Virus record (IMG/VR): IMGVR_UViG_3300042905_002620
Coordinates: 1 to 33,560 of that record
Length of the DNA: 33,560 bases
Reading direction: 5' to 3' (one strand)
Source: a virus
Part shown: positions 17,101 through 25,769 of the stretch, in pieces
How positions within the stretch are numbered: the first letter of the stretch is position 1
Layout of the letters: each line of letters starts with the position of its first letter
Notes under the pieces: model-generated
Told to the model about the DNA's origin: nothing
The model's input: only the letters and a program-made list of their open reading frames with translations
The model's database searches: none
Made by a program: the position numbers and the translations under genes

Positions 17101-17687
17101 CTAGCAGTATTTGCCTGATCGCGTGCAGAATTAGCCTGATTTCGAGCAGTGTTCGCTTGATCATATGCTCCACTACCACCACCAGCAGCATTTGCGGCAG
17201 CGTATGCATTGTTTGCAGTATCTCGAGCAGTATTTGCCTGATCAAATGCAGTGTTTACCGCAGCGTAAGATGCATTTGCTGTATTTCGAGCAGTATTTGC
17301 TTGTGTTCTAGCGGTATTGGCTTGATCACGCGCAGCGTTTGCTTGTCCATAAGAGTCATTTGCAGTTCCGCGCGCAGTGTTTGCTTGATTGTATGCATCA
17401 CCCACACCACCGAGTGTAGTAAATGCAACGTTTGTGTATCCTGTTCCATTGGCAGTAACGCTGACCGCAATACTTGCCGTATTGATAAAGTTTAAAAAAC
17501 TCGTATTTGTAGAAGTTCCATTCGCAGCGACGTTGGTATTACCAGTGTCAGAAACAACAAGACCACCTGCTGTGTTACCATCACCAATAAAGACTTTTTT
17601 GGTGTCTGTAGTAAAGATTAACTCACCCTCTTCAGGAGTGATTGTCAATCGTTCAGCATTAGTTCCTCTGCGAATTTTAAGAGTCAT
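14148..17687 (-). CDS. Tail fibre/tailspike with pectate-lyase-like helix and S74 chaperone
   Basis: A 1179-residue fibre. Residues 1-45 (LKIRRGTNAERLTITPEEGE, TDTKKVFIGDG) form the small N-terminal domain common in phage fibres. Alanine-rich [13 protein letters not shown] heptads alternate with beta modules, including [14 protein letters not shown] at about 205. YVSVGDFGAVGDGVTDDTAAIQKAL near 545-565 is the start of a pectate-lyase-3-type right-handed beta-helix, running to about 900. The C-terminal 99 residues are a Peptidase_S74 intramolecular chaperone: KSSSLRFKKDVEPI with the Ser/Lys pair about five apart near 1082-1087, then KYKLKADEKDEVGFIAEDF and a closing coiled coil. The chaperone should trimerise the fibre and then cleave itself off. 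The helix may bind or cut a host glycan. A GGGG site precedes the ATG. Confidence 0.88.
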   Translation of the reverse strand: MTLKIRRGTNAERLTITPEEGELIFTTDTKKVFIGDGNTAGGLVVSDTGNTNVAANGTSTNTSFLNFINTASIAVSVTANGTGYTNVAFTTLGGVGDAYNQANTARGTANDSYGQANAARDQANTARTQANTARNTANASYAAVNTAFDQANTARDTANNAYAAANAAGGGSGAYDQANTARNQANSARDQANTARTTANDAYGAANNRVLKAGDTMTGNLNIAATLITQNIVPNLNVTYNIGANDFRFNDLWLSNSTIYIGGASISSNADEVRISKLNVANLLTASGINVSAQAADAYTQANNAYAAANAAGGAGVANAYNQANSARDQANTAYTQANNARNQANNAYESANTGKDTVRVSQNNQGILSEKQLNFVNTSTVTVSVTDSGNGNANIAFTATGGGAAAYDQANSARDQANTARTTGNNAYGQANTARDTANAAYAAANSASGAEAANLVAVYANNSLVYANSNVNFNNTATINISVTANTTNKRSNIAFNANTTNLGATIIYSQNSYSDWSPGIAGAISNSATSTNRTFESRLREYVSVGDFGAVGDGVTDDTAAIQKALNFCRQVAAYNYNPNSGVAVPKTYQWPTLVLTGKHRVDQRQLFIDRPIDAPLDAGSSRYINYFTIMGLGDCAGFVLDDDGEATRTGPLFTSSIAGTNVTGTIIFENVHFEADNPGDAVGTPAAILDSKYLRVKFNRCWFDGVRLIDHSSYIQSIHFFQCRFSAPYKNSTYPVIRSKGIFDMIIDSCMINNTDTFMRVLDGAYDVNNLRIVNCDIEGLTTNSAFQLHACSGLVVDGNYFENDTVPIFDFSGVGVSGSRPSNSITFKGNWIYTNLGGPFAKFGNSANVTKQVSSIGNFFLDRTGAGGSGLDTMYANTSNVQNFITMGDFHSSGQHYITDSTRGIYMSANNNYELGIGIKLPTANLHVVGNANISVSINTATLNATTINAATVLTSTGINVSAAALNAYAAANTKVGGSGTTNYLARFTASSTVGDSVVRDDGSFTGIGIAPQAGQRLAVSGNNQSSGAYAAYFYDSNGLPIAAFENDRQIYAPALGTGTGTDLVVTSGGYIKQKSSSLRFKKDVEPIDIGLDWVNSLQPVKYKLKADEKDEVGFIAEDFPDQRFVSQAYIDVDDHSRGLQPQAINYAQIVAPLVKAVQELTLRVQQLENNANN

Positions 17688-17699
17688 TTATTGCCCCAA

Positions 17700-17936
17700 T
17701 TACGTCAATTCTGCATATGTATTAATTTTCGCCAAATCTACGTTTATATTTAGAGGCGCAGATATAGTTCCAAAATCAAAGTCAACTGATGTCATTATAA
17801 AGTATTGAAGTGGATTTGTTATTGTTGTGGTTGTCACGCCGCCAAAATCAAAATCCTCAGAAATACCCTTTTTCAACTGATATGATCCATCAGTAAATAG
17901 TATCCCAGCTGTATTTAATTGTAACGGATTTCCCAT
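17700..17936 (-). CDS. Small fibre-associated protein with DFDFG repeats
   Basis: A 78-residue protein. It begins MGNPLQLNTAGILFTDGSYQ, which resembles the start of fibre-associated phage proteins. It contains two related segments, EDFDFGGVT near 27-35 and VDFDFGTISAP near 51-61. It has no membrane segment and no catalytic motif. It is first in a two-gene unit with the 1179-aa fibre, 12 bases upstream, behind an ATAAATA motif. It probably helps attach or fold that fibre, but nothing in the sequence proves this. A GAGCGAAAAG sequence before the ATG is the likely ribosome-binding site. Confidence 0.6.
   Translation of the reverse strand: MGNPLQLNTAGILFTDGSYQLKKGISEDFDFGGVTTTTITNPLQYFIMTSVDFDFGTISAPLNINVDLAKINTYAELT
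17747..17753 (-). promoter_or_regulatory. Possible internal late motif CTAAATA before the 1179-aa fibre
   Basis: CTAAATA on the minus strand lies 60 bases before the 1179-aa fibre start, inside the 78-aa gene. It could raise fibre transcription separately. Being within coding sequence, it may be chance. Confidence 0.3.
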
Positions 17937-17959
17937 CTTTTCGCTCTAATTAATTTTTA

Positions 17960-17966
17960 TATTTAT
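17960..17966 (-). promoter_or_regulatory. Late promoter motif ATAAATA before the 78-aa gene
   Basis: The minus strand reads aATAAATAt 23 bases before the 78-aa gene, overlapping the stop codon of the WDGS-repeat gene. It matches the NATAAATA consensus and would start the fibre transcript from 17936 to 14148. Confidence 0.6.
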
Positions 17967-18532
17967 TATAATGACCCAACATCAACATATAATGATATTG
18001 ATGCTTTTTGTATCGCAGTATTTGTAGAAACTTGATTGTTAGCGCAAATTGTAATATCAAAAGAACTGCTACCAGTTCCATTCGAATCTAGATATAATGA
18101 ATATTGAACGTCTGAACTTAATTGTGTTCTTGTGCCGTTAGTTGGACCACTTCCAACTTGTAGGCTAGATCCACTAAAATTAGTAACGTATACATCATAC
18201 TCTGAATTTGCTCCTGTTAATAACCAGTCTGCACTCGATGTTCTTACAGTACCTGATACTGATGTAGATTCAAACGTTTGAATTTTCCCATTTGCAAAAA
18301 TATTAATTCTTGCTTGAGCATTTCCACCACTTCCTGCGTTTGTAGGATCAGTTGCGCTGACAGAATATCCTAAATTTTGTTCTAATTGGACAGGTGGGTG
18401 TATTTTTTGCCATGCTGTGCCAGTCCAGATATGAACATTGGCATTTGAGGTTTCTTTCCAAGCACTGCCATCCCAAGTTTTAATTTGGGAAGCAATCGCC
18501 CACTTTGATCCATCCCATACTTTAATGCCCAT
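17966..18532 (-). CDS. WDGS-repeat fibre/baseplate-associated protein
   Basis: A 188-residue protein. The first 42 residues hold three short repeats of the form (V/T/I)W-(D/T)-G-(S/T)-x-W: VWDGSKW, TWDGSAW and IWTGTAW. This resembles N-terminal tags in phage tail proteins that attach to a partner. The rest is a beta-rich domain (LGYSVSATDPTNAGSGGNAQARINIF through ASISLYVDVGSL) likely to be exposed on the virion. A strong AGGTGA ribosome-binding site overlaps the stop of the collagen-like fibre gene 8 bases upstream, so the two are made together. No family name is certain. Confidence 0.65.
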   Translation of the reverse strand: MGIKVWDGSKWAIASQIKTWDGSAWKETSNANVHIWTGTAWQKIHPPVQLEQNLGYSVSATDPTNAGSGGNAQARINIFANGKIQTFESTSVSGTVRTSSADWLLTGANSEYDVYVTNFSGSSLQVGSGPTNGTRTQLSSDVQYSLYLDSNGTGSSSFDITICANNQVSTNTAIQKASISLYVDVGSL

Positions 18533-18540
18533 GGATCACC

Positions 18541-19269
18541 TCAAAACTGAATCCAGATGTCACCTTTGAGGTTGCCACTGGAAGGTGCTGTGGCGGAAAC
18601 GTACACATTTGCGCTATCATAAGTTGATGTTCTATGGATAAACACATTGGCGAGTAATGGACCTGCTGCGCCTTGTGGACCCTGCGGTCCTTGTGGACCC
18701 TGAGGACCAGTAGCACCTTGTGGTCCTTGAGGACCTTGTGGACCTTGTGGACCAGCAACTCCTTGAGGACCCTGTGGTCCTTGTGGACCAGCAGCTCCAT
18801 TTGATCCTGCTGGACCCTGTGGACCCTGTGGTCCTTGTGGACCAGCAGCTCCATTTGATCCTGCTGGACCTTGTGGACCTTGCGGACCAGTGTTGCCGAT
18901 TAATCCAGAAGATGGACCAATCCAAGAACCATTGGCTGCAATTACTTTACCATATGCAACAATGTCTAAACTTGCAACATTTGCAACTGATGATGCATTC
19001 AATGTTGCAACATTTGCACCAGTTGTCACAGTAAGACGATTGGTTGTAGTGTTTCCGCTTATCGTTGCATCATTAGCAACTGTCAATACAGTGCCACCAC
19101 CATCTTTTTGAATGGTTAGAGATCCATTGGCAACTGAAAAATCGCCACCATCTTTCACATAATTTGTATTACGGAGCGTGTTTCGGTCTGTGATTAAATT
19201 ATTTGTGACAACTCGCCACTCATTGAATGTGTTAGTTAAAACAACCGACGAAATATTTGCATTAGCCAT
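18541..19269 (-). CDS. Small collagen-like tail fibre protein
   Basis: A 242-residue fibre. The N-terminus ([18 protein letters not shown]) matches the NTFxxWRxxTNxLI segment that begins many T4-like marine phage fibres and probably binds the baseplate. A beta segment follows ([17 protein letters not shown]). Residues about 125-203 form a collagen-like tract, GPQ and GPAGSNGAA triplets. The last 40 residues form a short beta tip. The ATG overlaps the stop of the upstream 74-aa gene (TAATG). Like the giant fibre, it is proline- and glutamine-rich, so any fibre-modifying enzymes could also act on it. Confidence 0.8.
   Translation of the reverse strand: MANANISSVVLTNTFNEWRVVTNNLITDRNTLRNTNYVKDGGDFSVANGSLTIQKDGGGTVLTVANDATISGNTTTNRLTVTTGANVATLNASSVANVASLDIVAYGKVIAANGSWIGPSSGLIGNTGPQGPQGPAGSNGAAGPQGPQGPQGPAGSNGAAGPQGPQGPQGVAGPQGPQGPQGPQGATGPQGPQGPQGPQGAAGPLLANVFIHRTSTYDSANVYVSATAPSSGNLKGDIWIQF
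18657..18895 (-). repeat. Collagen-like tract in the 242-aa fibre gene
   Basis: About 26 Gly-X-Y triplets, mostly GPQ, with two copies of [17 protein letters not shown]. The triplets match those in the giant fibre, 10 kb away, so recombination between the genes is plausible. Confidence 0.85.
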
Positions 19270-19493
19270 TACGGACCTCTAGACTCCAATAATTGAAGTA
19301 TTTTATCAAGACTTCCTTTAATTTGATGAACATCGTTTTCTAATTTATTTATCGCATTATCTATCTGCTTATCGCGATTCATTCTTTGTTTATATTGAGC
19401 ATCTTTTCCTAAAATGTTTTTATCAACATTTAAAATAGCCATTGTGCGCATATCACGCACTAAATCTTCTCTATCTTTCACCTTTACTTTCAT
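19269..19493 (-). CDS. Small coiled-coil protein
   Basis: A 74-residue charged protein. Residues 35-70 ([20 protein letters not shown], then [18 protein letters not shown]) have heptad spacing of Ile and Leu, consistent with a coiled coil. It begins [20 protein letters not shown]. An AGGA site lies 7 bases upstream, at the end of the previous gene, and its TAA overlaps the next ATG. Its place between a large structural protein and a fibre suggests an assembly or attachment role; the function is not known. Confidence 0.65.
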   Translation of the reverse strand: MKVKVKDREDLVRDMRTMAILNVDKNILGKDAQYKQRMNRDKQIDNAINKLENDVHQIKGSLDKILQLLESRGP

Positions 19494-19495
19494 AA

Positions 19496-22204
19496 TTATC
19501 CTGATGGTGTGGCAATTGCTCTGAAGTTTCGAACAGTTGGAACAACTGTTGGATCCGCAGCACTCATCACAATTTTAATTGCATAATACTTAAACGTTCC
19601 ACCGAGTGGATACACAACGCCATTTTCAACATAAGAAAGAATATTCTTTTCTAAATCTGGTCTAAATTCAAGTTCGATAATTTGATTCTGGTCTGCAGAG
19701 AAATTATCTTGAACTTTATTCATTAATTTCCACTTCTTATTTTCAAAATTTTCTTGGTCAGAAGCAGATTTTACTTTATAGTAAACATGGATATTTGTTC
19801 CGCGTGGACGATTTGCATCGAGATAAACACGAAGATCACCAGCATCAAATCCATCAGCAAGAGTAATCTGCTTCGTAATATAACGAACCTTCATGTTACC
19901 ACCAGATGCATTCGTTTCGCCAGCAATAACTGCTGTAGCATTTGACGGTGCGCTTGGTTCTGAAAGAGTGATTGTTGGTGTTGTAATGTATCCTGATCCT
20001 GCAGTATCAACAATAATTGTCGCTACACCATTTGATGATAGAGATGAAACATATGCATTTGCAGTTACACCATCTGATAAATCTGGTGCAGAAATTGTTA
20101 CTATAATATTTGCAGCATTTATATGATTACCGACACTAGTAATACTAATATCTGTATTTGAAATGCTACCATCGTTAATATCGTTTTCGTAACCAACCAA
20201 ACTAACTCTTTCAATATTAATTAATGGTGACATATCAGAATCAGTGGTGTTCATATCAACACCAGCAATAAATGAGTTCGCATCACCTCTTACAATTCTT
20301 CTGCGGCGATTTGAAGTTGCAGTAGAGGTGAGAAGATCAGCACCGAAACTATATTTTGTATTGACTGGAACATAAGTGAATTGAACATCCTGAGTTCCAG
20401 AAACGTTATTTGATTTAAATTTAAAATTAGATGATGTTGGTTTATGATTCAAGAGTGTTGTATGCAATAGTAATGAGTCAACGTTAACATTTGCAAACTG
20501 ATTTCTTGGTTTAAATAAAACGGTTCCACCGCCACTTGTATTAAACACACATTTCTTAATTCGGAACATCAAGTCTTGATTTTGAATTGGTGTCCAGGTT
20601 GATGAATTTTGTGATTTAAACAATGATCCAACATATGGTTGAATTGACACACGACGAGGTGGTGTTGACCCTAAAATCGTACCACCAAGTTCAGAAATAA
20701 ACAAATAGTAATCTGGTGAATCAGAAACAACAACTAATGCGTATTCTGTTTCTGGTTCTAAGTAAACAGGATCATCAAACTTAAAGTTTGTAATGGTGCT
20801 TGAATTTGCAGCATCTGGAACTGTTGAAACTTTAACGTCTTTACATTCAACTGTTTTTGCAGCAACCACATTTTGTGTTGGGATACCATTTGAAACAGTT
20901 ACGATTTGACAGGTTACTGGCAATTGTAGATCTGCTAGAATTGGCTTTCCAGCAAAGAATAAATCAACAGATGATACATAAATTCCATAGTTTGTTTTTG
21001 GTGCGCCGTCAATTTGCACAGTCACATTTGGAGTGAAAAATGTTTGTGCAAGTGGATCTCTGCGTGGTTGCGGAACAGGTGGAGGTACAAATACTGGTGG
21101 CTGAATAACAGGAGGTGCGCCTGTGGCGTTATATGTTGCCGTCGCGCGCATTGAGAAGAAGTTATTTTGTGCTCCTTCTGTGTCTGTAATTGTGAACACT
21201 CGTTCACCAGCTGGGAAACGATTACTTTCTGTTTCTGGAATATTGAAAATACCAGTGATGCGACCAAATTCGTCAATAACATGAGGACCAAATGTGTATT
21301 TGGAGTTGGACGTTAGTGATGAGATCGTAGCATTCAGTACAAGTTCATTGTTATTTGTTACAGCAACAATTGTTCTAATTGTGTTTTCACCAGTTCCAGA
21401 AGTAATTGTTAGTGTATTACCAACGGCTCCTGCAGAGTTTGCGTGCACAACAATCGATAGTGTGTTCGTTCCATTTGCTGCAGTGTATGCACCTGAAGCA
21501 TGGGTAAATGAAACAATTTGTGCAGTATTTGAAACATTAGTAGAACTACGAACGTTTCCATTTGCTGGGAAAATATTTCCGCGAATAAATGATACAGCGT
21601 TTGATAGAACAGTACTGTTAAGTTTGGAGATAACACTATTAGCAACAGCACCATGTGCATTCATAGTTCCGCTTGATGGAGAAACAGAAAGAATTCCGTT
21701 TGCACTATCAAAATATTGAACACGACCCTGGAATGTTGTTACACCACTCACACTTTGCGTAACAATATCATCAACTGCATAATCTGTTGCTGCAAGTGTA
21801 TTCGCACCAAACGCAACAATGTTAACAGTTAAGAAGTTTTGATTCAGATAAAGAATATTATTAGAACTTGATAGAACTCTTGCAAAAACGTTTGTTGTTA
21901 TGTCAACAATGCCTTCACCTTGAACAAAAATTCCAGCATTATTTGCATTTGCTAGTTGAAGGCGATTTGATTTTTGAACAAAATTATTTACATTTGTTGA
22001 GTCTAGAAAATAGTTTGGGACTTTATCAGGAGTTAATGAGGTTCCAACAAAAACAACCTCATTTGCTCTGATAAATCTTGTCACTAGACTTGGATCATTT
22101 GATTGTCTTGTAGGTGTGAACGCATTTGGATCAAACCCCAAATTAAATCCATTTAATCCAAAAATATTTTGGTTAAAAAGTGCTAAATTAAATTCTTCAA
22201 ACAT
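19496..22204 (-). CDS. Large virion structural protein with DPLAQTFF motif
   Basis: A 902-residue protein, typical of the late region of marine T4-like phages. DPLAQTFF follows a proline-rich linker (near 370-390). VSIQPYVGSLFKSQNSSTWT precedes a long beta region. YITKQITLADGFDAGDLRVYL, then ANRPRGTNIHVYYKV, lies near 780-815. These segments recur in large cyanophage structural proteins, where they accompany DUF4815 proteins. A GSGYITTPTITL-type beta module is inserted near 700-750. It is probably a baseplate or fibre-network component; the exact T4 counterpart (gp9 or gp10 position) cannot be assigned. It follows the DUF4815 gene by 19 bases, with a GGA site. Confidence 0.75.
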   Translation of the reverse strand: MFEEFNLALFNQNIFGLNGFNLGFDPNAFTPTRQSNDPSLVTRFIRANEVVFVGTSLTPDKVPNYFLDSTNVNNFVQKSNRLQLANANNAGIFVQGEGIVDITTNVFARVLSSSNNILYLNQNFLTVNIVAFGANTLAATDYAVDDIVTQSVSGVTTFQGRVQYFDSANGILSVSPSSGTMNAHGAVANSVISKLNSTVLSNAVSFIRGNIFPANGNVRSSTNVSNTAQIVSFTHASGAYTAANGTNTLSIVVHANSAGAVGNTLTITSGTGENTIRTIVAVTNNNELVLNATISSLTSNSKYTFGPHVIDEFGRITGIFNIPETESNRFPAGERVFTITDTEGAQNNFFSMRATATYNATGAPPVIQPPVFVPPPVPQPRRDPLAQTFFTPNVTVQIDGAPKTNYGIYVSSVDLFFAGKPILADLQLPVTCQIVTVSNGIPTQNVVAAKTVECKDVKVSTVPDAANSSTITNFKFDDPVYLEPETEYALVVVSDSPDYYLFISELGGTILGSTPPRRVSIQPYVGSLFKSQNSSTWTPIQNQDLMFRIKKCVFNTSGGGTVLFKPRNQFANVNVDSLLLHTTLLNHKPTSSNFKFKSNNVSGTQDVQFTYVPVNTKYSFGADLLTSTATSNRRRRIVRGDANSFIAGVDMNTTDSDMSPLINIERVSLVGYENDINDGSISNTDISITSVGNHINAANIIVTISAPDLSDGVTANAYVSSLSSNGVATIIVDTAGSGYITTPTITLSEPSAPSNATAVIAGETNASGGNMKVRYITKQITLADGFDAGDLRVYLDANRPRGTNIHVYYKVKSASDQENFENKKWKLMNKVQDNFSADQNQIIELEFRPDLEKNILSYVENGVVYPLGGTFKYYAIKIVMSAADPTVVPTVRNFRAIATPSG

Positions 22205-22223
22205 TCTATTTTCCGTTTAATTG

Positions 22224-25200
22224 TTAAAGTCTCAATAATCTGCCTTCATTTAATGGAGTTGAAATATCAAAAGAGGTATTAAACCAACTATCGATAGTTG
22301 TGAAATTTGGAGCAAATCCAAATGAAGTTGGAACATTCACAAAATTGATTGGATTCAATTGACCCAAAATCGGCACAGTCGGAGATAGTATCGGAACAAC
22401 TGGAACTGGGCTAATTGGAATTGGTGCTTGTGTTGTTGAGAACCAACTGTCGCTTTGCGGAGTAAGAGTCAATTGACCATCAAATACACCGTACAAGTAT
22501 GGTTGGACTGAGACATTGGCAGTCGCAGTTGTTTGATCAACAACAACTTCTTCAGTGAAACCAAGAGATATTGTTTTAGAATTTCTCTTTGTGTTCGCAC
22601 CAATCGTATTCACATCAAGAGGAATTTGCGTTAGATTATTGTATGATGAAAGTGTTCCTTTCTCTAGTGAACACTTGAAGTCTGGATTTAGTGTATCCGC
22701 AACGTTGAAGCCAGTGAAATTATCTGCAACAATACCATATTTTTCTTTTTCAGTTGCGTTATCTTCGTAAAGAATTGTTGTGTCTGTTGCTTTCTTTTCT
22801 GCAATGTTTAATGCTGTGTAATACTCAATATTTCGAATTCTATTCTCAAGCGATCCAATGTCTCTCATCGTATAACGCTTGTTTTCGACCTTTGTAACAA
22901 CAATGCTATTAACATTCGCAGTAAACGCAGGAATATCGAGTTTAAACAACGTCATTGCATCTTCAGTGTCAACTGGTGCAAGTGGGAATTTACCAGCAAC
23001 GCCAGTCAATGTTTTAAATTCACCCTCTGTCGTCAACACCAACTTATCAATTCTTGGAACATAATAAGAATAAGTCATTTCTAATGGTGTATCTGGCATT
23101 GAATTGATCATGCCAACAAATGTATATGAATTTACGCTGGCAGCAGTACCAATTTCACGAGTTGGTCTAAAGTCAATTGCATCGCGTAAGTTATACGATG
23201 TTCCATCAGAGTTTACAAATGTTGGAATAGATCCATTTGCATACTGAGCCGCAGGATATGAGTCAACGTCAAAATATCCACGAATTGCAGAGGAGTGCTC
23301 ATAATATTGCAACATCACCACTGTCTGACCGCGTGGAGCATTTGATCCTGGTTTCAAGACAATCTTAGAGTGATCATAGATGCCAAGAGTTTGTCCAGAG
23401 TCTAGATAGAATCTATTTGTAACGTCAATTGCATTCGCAACGTTTGGCTGGAATGATGTATTTCCAGAATCATAAATTTTTACGATCTTGAATACGTCAG
23501 AGACATAAAGTGAGTTATTTCCACCTGGAGTTTTATTGATTTGACTTGCGTCTGAGAACCAAACAAACCCATTTGAAGAATCGATGTAAACAGTTGCAGC
23601 GTCAGTCACTGCAGTACCATTTGTATAAGAATCTGTTGATCTTAATGCAGTAATTGCGGCATTGCCACGAATTGTTTTACTTCTGCGATTATTTGTAGCA
23701 GATTCAGAATCATTTACTTTAACTTTTGCATACACATCAGCAGTAAATGTTCCTTTCTCGCCTGTAAACAAAGTAAGTTGCGTTGAGGAATCTCTTCTTA
23801 CACCTGCTGCGCCAGAACCAGATGGTCCAGTTGCAGCTGTTAAATTAATAATATCTCCGACTGCAACGTTAGTTGCGGTTCCAAGAGACTTAACCATTAT
23901 AATCAAATTACTATTTGCTGCAGTTGCTGTTAAGAAATTGCCATCAGAACCGTAATCATATGTTTCATTGCCAGAAAGTGTTAAGGCTAATTGACCATTT
24001 GAGGTAAATGAACGATCCTCAAACACCTTCATTGCATTGAAATCTGCGTTTACAATTGTGCCATTTGCAACATATGTTTCTGGCAGCATGAACAACAATG
24101 TATCGCGATTTGTATCGGATATGATTGTCGCATTTGTAATATCTTTACTGCTATTTGAAACATCCATCGCAACATTCAAACCCTGCTTGTTGCTAGTTGC
24201 TTCTACAAGAGCATCGATATCTTTGGTGCTATAAACAAGAGAAACTGTATTGCCGCTTCCAATAGCATTTGTGAAGTTTAGATCTGTGAATGCTGTTCTG
24301 CTTGCGCCGTCATAACGTACAATTTTTCTAACATCACCAGCAGATGAATTGCTTGCTCCACCGCTAATTACTCGAACAGTAACATTTGCATATGCATCGT
24401 TTAAAACAGAATATGTTGTTGGGAATACAATTGAATTTGCATTCGATGCTGTTGACGCCGCAGTTACTGTATTTGACTCTAGACGAATATCGGTCAAATA
24501 AACAAGATACTCAGTTGCGCTATCTCTGCGGAAATTCTTTACACGAGCAGTTCCCATATAAGATGTGTTGTAACCAACTGTTCCAACTGTATTCACGTTG
24601 GCTCTTGGAACGCAGTGTAATTCTAATACATCTAGTTTTGCAATATTGAATAGACCATTTGCGGAACCAGAAATGTTGTTTGCATACAAATAATTACCAT
24701 ATTCGATTGATAGATCGTAATCGGTAGATGTATTTGTCGTGAGTGCCTTTGTAACGTTGATTTTTTGAGTTCCTGCGAACTCATACTCAAATCCACGAAC
24801 GTATGCCTTTCCTGGTTCAATATTGATAATGAAGTTATTACTGCAAGCGGTATTTGCTTCGAGAGAGATACCAAATGGTTTTACTGTGTAGTTACCAGAT
24901 TCGTCGAACGTTCTTCTTGCGAGAGTTTCTTCTAGTTGTGAATAGATCGGATAACGAACTTGTTTTGTAATTAGTCCGTTTTCAACTCTAAGAAGTTCGA
25001 AGAATTTATTATCGTCTACTGAAGTCAAAGAACGTTTTGCAAGATTTAATCTAAACTGATAACGCCATGCACCTGGAGCCTGATAATTAAATGATGTTTG
25101 AGCAGGATCTAGAAGATTCGAATCTTCACTCTCATCAACAACACTATCATCGATTTCAAGACCGACTCGATAAGTTGGAGTGTTTCCATATGGATCAAGA

Positions 25201-25760
25201 ACGATCGTTTGTGGACTTACTTTTACGAAATATCCATCGACATAAAATACGCCTTCTTCAATAGAGGCAACGGAACCAGTTCCAACTGCATCAGCAGCAG
25301 TCAATTGAGCAAATGTGGTTCCAGAAGATGTCGTTGCTTGAATAACGTTTCCATTAGGGAATTGGTTTCCACGAAGATAACGAACCATAAGAGTTGGTTG
25401 CGTTTGCGTTTCATCGACAGCAACAACTCTTGCGCGAATTTTTTCAGTTCCATTTGTATTTGAAACTACTGTATTCGCAAAGTCTGTAGCCTCAACGTCG
25501 ACGCCATTATAAGTCGTTTGAAGTTTAAGATATTTTGTTTTGGTGTCAAGAGTAATTTGACCGCCGAAAACTGGAGAACCATCTTGGAAGATATGATCAC
25601 CGAAATTCTTCAATTGATTTTGAAGAATCGATTGAATCTGCGTTAATTCGCGAGCCTGAACCGCATATCCAGGGCGAAACAAAATACGCATGTAATTTTG
25701 ATCTTTCGCGCCGTTTGTGGCTTCAAAATCGTCATAGTATGGCTCTACATTAAAATCCAT
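22224..25760 (-). CDS. DUF4815-type virion structural protein
   Basis: A 1178-residue protein. Its N-terminus (MDFNVEPYYDDFEATNGAKD, then YMRILFRPGYAVQARELTQI and LQNQLKNFGDHIFQDGSPV) is the signature of DUF4815, found in large structural proteins of marine T4-like phages. The remainder is beta-rich with repeated Ig-like segments. The C-terminus has a proline-rich segment (APIPISPVPVVPILSPTVPI near 1115-1140). It probably belongs to the baseplate periphery or proximal fibre; no catalytic motif is seen. It lies directly after gp8 (9-base gap) with an AAGGTG site, so it takes the gp9/gp10 place. Confidence 0.8.
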   Translation of the reverse strand: MDFNVEPYYDDFEATNGAKDQNYMRILFRPGYAVQARELTQIQSILQNQLKNFGDHIFQDGSPVFGGQITLDTKTKYLKLQTTYNGVDVEATDFANTVVSNTNGTEKIRARVVAVDETQTQPTLMVRYLRGNQFPNGNVIQATTSSGTTFAQLTAADAVGTGSVASIEEGVFYVDGYFVKVSPQTIVLDPYGNTPTYRVGLEIDDSVVDESEDSNLLDPAQTSFNYQAPGAWRYQFRLNLAKRSLTSVDDNKFFELLRVENGLITKQVRYPIYSQLEETLARRTFDESGNYTVKPFGISLEANTACSNNFIINIEPGKAYVRGFEYEFAGTQKINVTKALTTNTSTDYDLSIEYGNYLYANNISGSANGLFNIAKLDVLELHCVPRANVNTVGTVGYNTSYMGTARVKNFRRDSATEYLVYLTDIRLESNTVTAASTASNANSIVFPTTYSVLNDAYANVTVRVISGGASNSSAGDVRKIVRYDGASRTAFTDLNFTNAIGSGNTVSLVYSTKDIDALVEATSNKQGLNVAMDVSNSSKDITNATIISDTNRDTLLFMLPETYVANGTIVNADFNAMKVFEDRSFTSNGQLALTLSGNETYDYGSDGNFLTATAANSNLIIMVKSLGTATNVAVGDIINLTAATGPSGSGAAGVRRDSSTQLTLFTGEKGTFTADVYAKVKVNDSESATNNRRSKTIRGNAAITALRSTDSYTNGTAVTDAATVYIDSSNGFVWFSDASQINKTPGGNNSLYVSDVFKIVKIYDSGNTSFQPNVANAIDVTNRFYLDSGQTLGIYDHSKIVLKPGSNAPRGQTVVMLQYYEHSSAIRGYFDVDSYPAAQYANGSIPTFVNSDGTSYNLRDAIDFRPTREIGTAASVNSYTFVGMINSMPDTPLEMTYSYYVPRIDKLVLTTEGEFKTLTGVAGKFPLAPVDTEDAMTLFKLDIPAFTANVNSIVVTKVENKRYTMRDIGSLENRIRNIEYYTALNIAEKKATDTTILYEDNATEKEKYGIVADNFTGFNVADTLNPDFKCSLEKGTLSSYNNLTQIPLDVNTIGANTKRNSKTISLGFTEEVVVDQTTATANVSVQPYLYGVFDGQLTLTPQSDSWFSTTQAPIPISPVPVVPILSPTVPILGQLNPINFVNVPTSFGFAPNFTTIDSWFNTSFDISTPLNEGRLLRL

Positions 25761-25769
25761 CTTTACACC

